The position numbers were made by a program, and so were the translations under genes. Under the pieces are notes generated by a model that was not told the origin of the DNA, searched no databases, and saw only the letters and a list, made by a program, of their open reading frames with translations. A stretch of 64,000 nucleotides of DNA from the NCBI GenBank assembly GCA_943789335.1, contig CALSTS010000003.1, positions 284,774 through 348,773 of the forward strand, in the 5' to 3' direction. Origin of the DNA: an uncultured Pseudomonadales bacterium (GTDB lineage: Bacteria; Pseudomonadota; Gammaproteobacteria; Pseudomonadales; Pseudohongiellaceae). How positions within the stretch are numbered: the first letter of the stretch is position 1; each line of letters begins with the position of its first letter. This document shows, piece by piece, positions 58,777 through 64,000 of the stretch.

Positions 58777-60450
58777 ATGGTCCAAACTTCTGACATTAAA
58801 ATTGCACAAGCTGCAGCAATGCAGTCAATTGTTGATATTGCAGCCAAATTGGATATCCCTGGAACCGCTCTGCATCAATATGGCCCGCATAAGGCAAAAC
58901 TTGACTACGACTTTATTAAGTCTGCTCAAAAAAACCAAGATGGCAAACTGATTCTGGTTACTGCTATTTCCCCAACACCTGCTGGGGAGGGGAAAACCAC
59001 TACCACTGTTGGTCTAGGTGATGCCTTGACCCAAATCGGCAAGAAAACAGCAATCTGTTTGCGTGAACCCAGTCTTGGCCCCTGTTTCGGCATGAAAGGC
59101 GGTGCCGCAGGTGGAGGATATGCTCAGGTTGTTCCGATGGAAGAAATAAACCTGCATTTCACCGGTGATTTCCATGCAATTGCAGCGGCTCATAATTTAC
59201 TCGCAGCCATGATCGATAACCATATTCACTGGTCAAATGAATTAGACATCGATAGCCGTCGCATAACCTGGCGTCGGGTGGTTGACATGAATGACCGTGC
59301 TTTACGTGACATCACCTTAGGCCTTGGCGGTCCAGCTAATGGTTTTACCCGGCAATCTGGTTTCGATATTACTGTTGCTTCAGAAGTAATGGCCATACTC
59401 TGTCTGGCTAATGATTTGGAAGATTTACAGCAACGACTAGCTAATATTGTTATTGGTACGACCCGCGATTTACAGGCAATCACCGCCAGAGACCTGAAAG
59501 CTGACGGAGCAATGACTGCCTTATTAAAAGACGCCTTGCGTCCTAACCTGGTTCAAACACTAGAAGGTACTCCAGCATTTATTCACGGCGGCCCGTTTGG
59601 CAATATTGCTCATGGCTGCAATTCGGTCATATCAACCCAGTCAGCCTTAAATCTTGCTGATTATGTGGTTACTGAAGCAGGCTTTGGAGCAGACCTTGGG
59701 GCAGAAAAATTCTTTAATATAAAGTGCCGCAAAGCAAAGTTAAAACCCGATGCCGTTGTTATTGTCGCGACAGTACGTGCTCTTAAAATGCATGGTGGCG
59801 CAGCTAAAGATCAACTCAGAACTGAAAATCTAGAGGCTCTGGAGAAAGGCCTATGCAACTTGGAACGCCATGTAGAGAATATTCAACAATTTGAAGTCCC
59901 TCTAACTGTTGCTATAAACGTGTTCGATGATGATACGGATACTGAAATAGAATTAATTACTAAACATTGTGCAAAGCTAGGTGTCAGTGTTTTCAAATGT
60001 CAGCATTGGTCACAAGGTGGGGCTGGCGCAAAAGCCTTGGCACAAGAAGTTGTGAACATAGCTGAAAACACTATTGGTAATTTCAATTACTTGTACAATG
60101 ATGAAATGACTCTGTGGAAGAAAGCACAATGTATTGCCCAGAAAATTTATGGAGCTTCTGACATTGTGGCCGACATGAAAGTACGTAAACAATTTGATGC
60201 TTACCAACAACAATATCCGGGTTTCCCAGTTTGCATGGCGAAAACTCAATATAGTTTTTCTACAGATCCTTTATTGATGGGAGCGCCAAATAATCATGTA
60301 GTCCCCATAAAAGAATTGAGACTTTCTGCAGGTGCGGAATTTATTGTTGCGGTATGTGGCGATATCATGATCATGCCAGGCTTGCCCAAAATACCTTCTG
60401 CTGAGAGGATTTCGGTCAATGCAAAAGGTCAAATAGAAGGCTTATTTTAA
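58777..60450 (+). CDS. fhs: Formate-tetrahydrofolate ligase
   Basis: ATP-dependent synthesis of 10-formyl-THF from formate. 557 aa, normal for the homotetrameric enzyme. The P-loop [11 protein letters not shown] (67-77), [27 protein letters not shown] and LLMGAPNNH-like end are intact. It is divergent from the CxxCH gene across 158 bases, with no clear promoter pair. With FolD nearby it gives a formate-linked one-carbon route. Confidence 0.97.
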   Translation: MVQTSDIKIAQAAAMQSIVDIAAKLDIPGTALHQYGPHKAKLDYDFIKSAQKNQDGKLILVTAISPTPAGEGKTTTTVGLGDALTQIGKKTAICLREPSLGPCFGMKGGAAGGGYAQVVPMEEINLHFTGDFHAIAAAHNLLAAMIDNHIHWSNELDIDSRRITWRRVVDMNDRALRDITLGLGGPANGFTRQSGFDITVASEVMAILCLANDLEDLQQRLANIVIGTTRDLQAITARDLKADGAMTALLKDALRPNLVQTLEGTPAFIHGGPFGNIAHGCNSVISTQSALNLADYVVTEAGFGADLGAEKFFNIKCRKAKLKPDAVVIVATVRALKMHGGAAKDQLRTENLEALEKGLCNLERHVENIQQFEVPLTVAINVFDDDTDTEIELITKHCAKLGVSVFKCQHWSQGGAGAKALAQEVVNIAENTIGNFNYLYNDEMTLWKKAQCIAQKIYGASDIVADMKVRKQFDAYQQQYPGFPVCMAKTQYSFSTDPLLMGAPNNHVVPIKELRLSAGAEFIVAVCGDIMIMPGLPKIPSAERISVNAKGQIEGLF

Positions 60451-60530
60451 ATTATTAAATTTGACTGGCCTTAAACGAAGCCTAAAATCACTTAAGTTAA
60501 ACATTAACTAACGTATATTGAGAATCAACA

Positions 60531-62591
60531 TTGAGCAAGCGAAACATATTAGTCACTAACGCCCTGCCCTATGCCAATGGCCCCATTCATCTAGGCCATC
60601 TGCTCGGTTACATTCAGGCTGATATCTGGGTGCGTTTCCAGCGTATGCAGGGGAATAACTGCATCTATGTCTGTGCTGACGATGCCCACGGCACAGGTAT
60701 TATGTTGAGTGCAGAAAAAGCCGGCGTTTCTCCTGAAGAGTTTATTGACGCTGTAAATTTAGAGCACCAACGTGACTTCACTGATTTTCTCGTGGACTTC
60801 GATATTTATCACAGCACTCATTCAGAAGAGAATAAAACATTCTCTTCTCTCATCTACGAGCGTTGCAAAGCAAATGGGCACATCAGCCAACGTAGCATTA
60901 CCCAGCTGTATGACCCAGAGAAAGGCTTGTTTTTATCTGACCGTTTTATTAAAGGGCAATGCCCAAAATGCAAAGCTGAAGACCAGTTCGGTGACAACTG
61001 CGAAGTATGTAGCTCTACCTATAATGCTACTGATTTAATCAATCCTCGTTCGACAATTTCAGGCGCTAAGCCAATTGAAAAAGAATCCACTCATTTCTTT
61101 TTTACTCTGCCAGACTTTAGCGATTTCTTAAAAGCTTGGACTCGTAGCGGCACTCTTCCAAATCAAGTCGCCAACAAGCTCGCTGAATGGTTAGATAGCG
61201 GCTTGCAAGAATGGGATATTAGTCGTGATGCGCCTTATTTTGGCTTTGAAATACCCGGTGAGCCTGGCAAGTATTTCTATGTTTGGTTAGATGCCCCTAT
61301 TGGTTATATGGCCAGCTTTCAAAAACTTTGTGAAAGTCGCACTGATCTGAAGTTTGAAGACTACTGGGATGCCGAATCAAACAATGAACTTTGGCATTTT
61401 ATTGGAAAAGACATTATTAATTTCCATGCCTTGTTTTGGCCTGCAATGCTAAAGACTTCTGGATTCAGAACCCCAACGGGTATTTCCGTAAACGGATTCC
61501 TTACTGTTAACGGCCAAAAAATGTCCAAATCACGCGGTACATTTATTATGGCTGCAACCTACAAACAATTTCTTAATCCTGAGTATCTGCGTTATTACTT
61601 TGCTGGCAAACTTGGTAGTAATCCTGACGATCTTGATCTTAATTTGGAAGATTTCGTACAACGTGTCAATTCAGATGTTGTTGGCAAAGTGGTGAACATT
61701 GCCAGTCGTTGTGCTGGATTTATCAATAAAGGTTTCGCAGGCAAACTTTCTGCAGAAATCTCTGAACCAGAATTGACAACTGAATGTCAGCAAGCCGCAG
61801 CAGAAATCGCTGACCTTTATGAGAAACGCGAATTTGCAAAGGCGATTCGTGTAATCATGTCATTAGCCGATAAAGCCAATCAATATATTGCGGAAAAAAC
61901 ACCCTGGGTAATTGCCAAGGAAAATCCTCAATCCATTGAGGTACAAAATATTTGTTCTACAGGCCTGAATTTATTTCGTTTGTTAGTTATTTATCTTAAA
62001 CCTGTGCTGCCTGATCTAAGCAAGCAAGTGGAAGAATTCTTAAATGTACCAGCCCTACAATGGCAGGATGTCGAATCTTTGTTAATAAATCACCAAATTA
62101 ATCCTTTCAAACCCTTAATGACACGAGTTGAAATCTCGAAGGTTGATGCAATGGTAGAAGCTAGTAAAGATAGCTTAAATTCAGAAGATAGCACTAGCGA
62201 GAATGAATCAGATAAAGTAAACAGCCCCCTAGCTAAGGACCCTATCTCTGAAGAAATTGAATTCCCTGACTTTGCCAAAGTCGATTTGCGTATCGCTCAA
62301 ATTGTTAAAGCTGAATATGTTGAAGGCGCGGACAAATTACTCAAAATAGTCCTTGATCTTGGTTTGAATGCTGAAGGTGAGCAACAAATCCGCACCGTAT
62401 TTTCTGGGATAAAATCTGCCTATGAGCCAGAGCGATTAAATGGCATGTTCACTGTGTTAGTGGCTAACCTAAAGCCCCGTAAAATGAAATTTGGTGTTTC
62501 TGAAGGCATGATACTTGCCGCAGGTGAAGGTAAAGATATTTATTTACTAGAACCCCACAAAGGAGCCCAAGCCGGATCAAGAATAACTTAA
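60531..62591 (+). CDS. metG: Methionyl-tRNA synthetase
   Basis: Class I synthetase, 686 aa. HLGH at 20-23, the zinc knuckle pairs CPKC and CEVC (about 144-160), KMSKS (near 330, in [10 protein letters not shown]) and a C-terminal EMAP/tRNA-binding OB domain (about 580-686) after an acidic Ser/Glu linker. The start codon is TTG: the frame has a stop 12 bases upstream and no ATG or GTG before the conserved [15 protein letters not shown]. Low translation from TTG is unusual for such a gene but not rare. A small NAEGEQQ insertion lies in the OB domain. Confidence 0.96.
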   Translation: MSKRNILVTNALPYANGPIHLGHLLGYIQADIWVRFQRMQGNNCIYVCADDAHGTGIMLSAEKAGVSPEEFIDAVNLEHQRDFTDFLVDFDIYHSTHSEENKTFSSLIYERCKANGHISQRSITQLYDPEKGLFLSDRFIKGQCPKCKAEDQFGDNCEVCSSTYNATDLINPRSTISGAKPIEKESTHFFFTLPDFSDFLKAWTRSGTLPNQVANKLAEWLDSGLQEWDISRDAPYFGFEIPGEPGKYFYVWLDAPIGYMASFQKLCESRTDLKFEDYWDAESNNELWHFIGKDIINFHALFWPAMLKTSGFRTPTGISVNGFLTVNGQKMSKSRGTFIMAATYKQFLNPEYLRYYFAGKLGSNPDDLDLNLEDFVQRVNSDVVGKVVNIASRCAGFINKGFAGKLSAEISEPELTTECQQAAAEIADLYEKREFAKAIRVIMSLADKANQYIAEKTPWVIAKENPQSIEVQNICSTGLNLFRLLVIYLKPVLPDLSKQVEEFLNVPALQWQDVESLLINHQINPFKPLMTRVEISKVDAMVEASKDSLNSEDSTSENESDKVNSPLAKDPISEEIEFPDFAKVDLRIAQIVKAEYVEGADKLLKIVLDLGLNAEGEQQIRTVFSGIKSAYEPERLNGMFTVLVANLKPRKMKFGVSEGMILAAGEGKDIYLLEPHKGAQAGSRIT

Positions 62592-62650
62592 GTATTTCTT
62601 GATCATTTACGTTTATATATTAGCCAAACTTCGAGTAATATAACTCGTAA

Positions 62651-63508
62651 ATGTCTAATCACACTTTAAGTGAAAAAATTCAGAGTTTTTATAATCAAAA
62701 CACTGAGCTTTTTCTCAAGCTGGGCCACTCCTCAGAAGGCAGCATCCATCGCTCAATCTGGGCTTATGGCGTGTCTGATCGCCATGAAGCCCTACATTAC
62801 GTCGATAACCAGATTTGTAAGCTTTTATTGAAGCTACACAGCGATTCAGTTCCGCATATTGTCGATTTAGGTTGTGGAGTTGCATCTAGTCTTTGTTATA
62901 TCGAATCTGAAATTTCAGTAACTGGTCTTGGTATCACCATCAGTGAAGAGCAATGCAAGCTTGCTAAGCATAGAATTAATAAAAACGGCTTTTCAGAAAA
63001 ACTTCAGTGCCTGCAGGGTGACTTTTGCAAACTCCCAAAAAATCTGGAAAAAGCTGACTTAGCATTTTCCATTGAGGCTTTTGTCCATGCGCAAAGTGCA
63101 GGTGCATTCTTTCATCAAGTTTCATCTTTAGTTAAGCCCGGCGGATATTTAATCATTTGTGATGATTTTTTAGCTGACGAGAGCCTTCTAGAAAATAAGA
63201 AAGCACAGCGTTGGTTAAATCGTTTCAAAGATGGCTGGTTAGTTAGCTCTCTTTTGTCCCATCAACAAATAATGAAATATGCATCTCAAGCTGGGTTTAA
63301 AAAAATTGAAAGCCAAAACCTCACCCCTTATCTAAAGTTAAACAGACCTCGTGACTATTTCATAAGTCTGTTAATTAAAATTCTGGGCAAACATTCTCTT
63401 AAAAGTCGATATTTCCAAATGCTTTATGGCGGCCACGCTCTACAAAAATGTTTATCTAAGCAGTGGATCAATCATGAACTTATTATTTGGCAAAGAGTAA
63501 ATGACTAA
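62651..63508 (+). CDS. SAM-dependent methyltransferase, class I
   Basis: 285 aa with Rossmann methyltransferase motifs: motif I VDLGCGVASS (about 74-83), GLGITISEEQCKLA, and the FSIEAFVHAQSAGAFF plus VKPGGYLIICDD stretch, the arrangement seen in small-molecule (tocopherol- or cyclopropane-like) methyltransferases. The substrate is unknown. No good ribosome-binding site; a 5-bp hairpin (62633-62648) lies just before the ATG. Its end overlaps the sixA start by 8 bases. Confidence 0.83.
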   Translation: MSNHTLSEKIQSFYNQNTELFLKLGHSSEGSIHRSIWAYGVSDRHEALHYVDNQICKLLLKLHSDSVPHIVDLGCGVASSLCYIESEISVTGLGITISEEQCKLAKHRINKNGFSEKLQCLQGDFCKLPKNLEKADLAFSIEAFVHAQSAGAFFHQVSSLVKPGGYLIICDDFLADESLLENKKAQRWLNRFKDGWLVSSLLSHQQIMKYASQAGFKKIESQNLTPYLKLNRPRDYFISLLIKILGKHSLKSRYFQMLYGGHALQKCLSKQWINHELIIWQRVND

Positions 63509-64000
63509 GCAACTCTATTTACTCAGGCATGCTAAATCCAATTGGGACGTGCCCGTTTCAGATCATGATCGACCACTAAATAATAGAGGTCAGCGAGATA
63601 GTTTGTTAGTAGGAGAATGGATGCAACTTAATAATTTAATTCCCGACTGCGTAATTAGTTCTCATTCTGCTCGAACCAGAGAAACTATTATGAATGTATG
63701 CCTAAGCTTAGATTTTGACTCCATGGATATATACTGGGAAGAGGAGTTATATCATGCCAACCACCAGGTATTACTGGCTGAATGTATAAAGTTTATGACT
63801 AAATATGATACGGTCATGCTGGTTGCGCACAACCCCGGTCTTGATGAGCTTTTGGAATATCTTTGTCTGGAAAACGAACTGATATATACCAAAGATAATA
63901 AACTTATGACCACTGCATGTTTTGCTCAGATTGACTTGCCGGCAGAAATTAATGAAATTACTTTTCAATCTGGCAAGCTAAATCAATTAATAAGACCAAG
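63501..64000 (+). CDS. sixA: Phosphohistidine phosphatase SixA (3' end outside window)
   Basis: Histidine phosphatase family. The start ATG at 63501 overlaps the methyltransferase stop. The RHG motif reads LRHAKSNWD (about 8-16), followed by SARTRET and VAHNPGLDELLEYL, all conserved in SixA, which acts on phosphorylated histidine domains such as that of the nitrogen PTS. The frame is open to the window edge (166 codons) without a stop. It is slightly longer than E. coli SixA (161 aa), so the end should be close. Confidence 0.9.
   Translation, partial: MTKQLYLLRHAKSNWDVPVSDHDRPLNNRGQRDSLLVGEWMQLNNLIPDCVISSHSARTRETIMNVCLSLDFDSMDIYWEEELYHANHQVLLAECIKFMTKYDTVMLVAHNPGLDELLEYLCLENELIYTKDNKLMTTACFAQIDLPAEINEITFQSGKLNQLIRP

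Overview
The window looks like a piece of an AT-rich chromosome from an aquatic, probably marine, gammaproteobacterium. The evidence is the conserved gene order miaB-phoH-ybeY-corC-lnt and leuS-lptE-(yceI)-holA facing lipA-lipB-ybeD-dacA-rlpA-rodA-mrdA, which is the E. coli lnt-leuS-mrdA-lip layout with insertions. Single genes agree: srkA, miaE, slyX, efpL, a DamX-type ATPase/SPOR protein, DUF1820, DUF3301. The order or genus cannot be fixed from the sequence alone. I saw no tRNA, rRNA, CRISPR array, prophage or insertion sequence.

Layout. 1-6.2 kb: end of valS, efpL, a membrane-tethered cold-shock protein, slyX, a fatty-acid desaturase and miaE. 6.3-12 kb: an RND efflux pair followed closely by a GT2-like glycosyltransferase gene. 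12-21.5 kb: single-gene units (exported Rossmann protein, srkA, hemH, XRE/membrane regulator, flavin monooxygenase, DUF2721, PilZ, YgiQ radical SAM, peroxiredoxin, DUF1820), with a palindromic element in the 400-nt gap before DUF1820. 21.6-27.3 kb: tRNA modification, ribosome maturation and lipoprotein maturation operon. 27.3-33 kb: truncated globin, DUF805, DMT and SLC13 transporters, and two secreted proteins of unknown role. 33-37.7 kb: damX, a PQQ-sugar-dehydrogenase-like gene, nhaA, cobO. 37.7-50 kb: leuS, LPS assembly, replication, lipoate synthesis and the cell-elongation (PBP2/RodA) cluster. 50-55 kb: a MacAB-TolC-like tripartite exporter. 55-58.6 kb: trpD, folD and a secreted CxxCH protein. 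58.7-64 kb: fhs, metG, a methyltransferase and the start of sixA.

Reading-frame integrity is the most striking property. leuS needs four single-base frame corrections, nhaA and lptE one each, macA one or two, trpD and perhaps phoH one near the start. damX carries an in-frame amber codon. damX and the neighbouring sugar-dehydrogenase gene are fused head to head with both 5' ends missing. leuS, lptE and nhaA fall within 3.7 kb, and leuS and lptE are normally essential, so consensus or assembly error is the likeliest cause. The head-to-head junction near 34.76 kb may be a chimeric join.

Other observations of biological interest: trpD reads like an alphaproteobacterial protein and folD like a Bacteroidota protein. 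Between these two lies a DNA element that can fold into a three-way junction or into an alternative hairpin. I found no convincing new defence or biosynthetic system; the structured elements and the exported Rossmann and haem proteins are the best candidates for follow-up.
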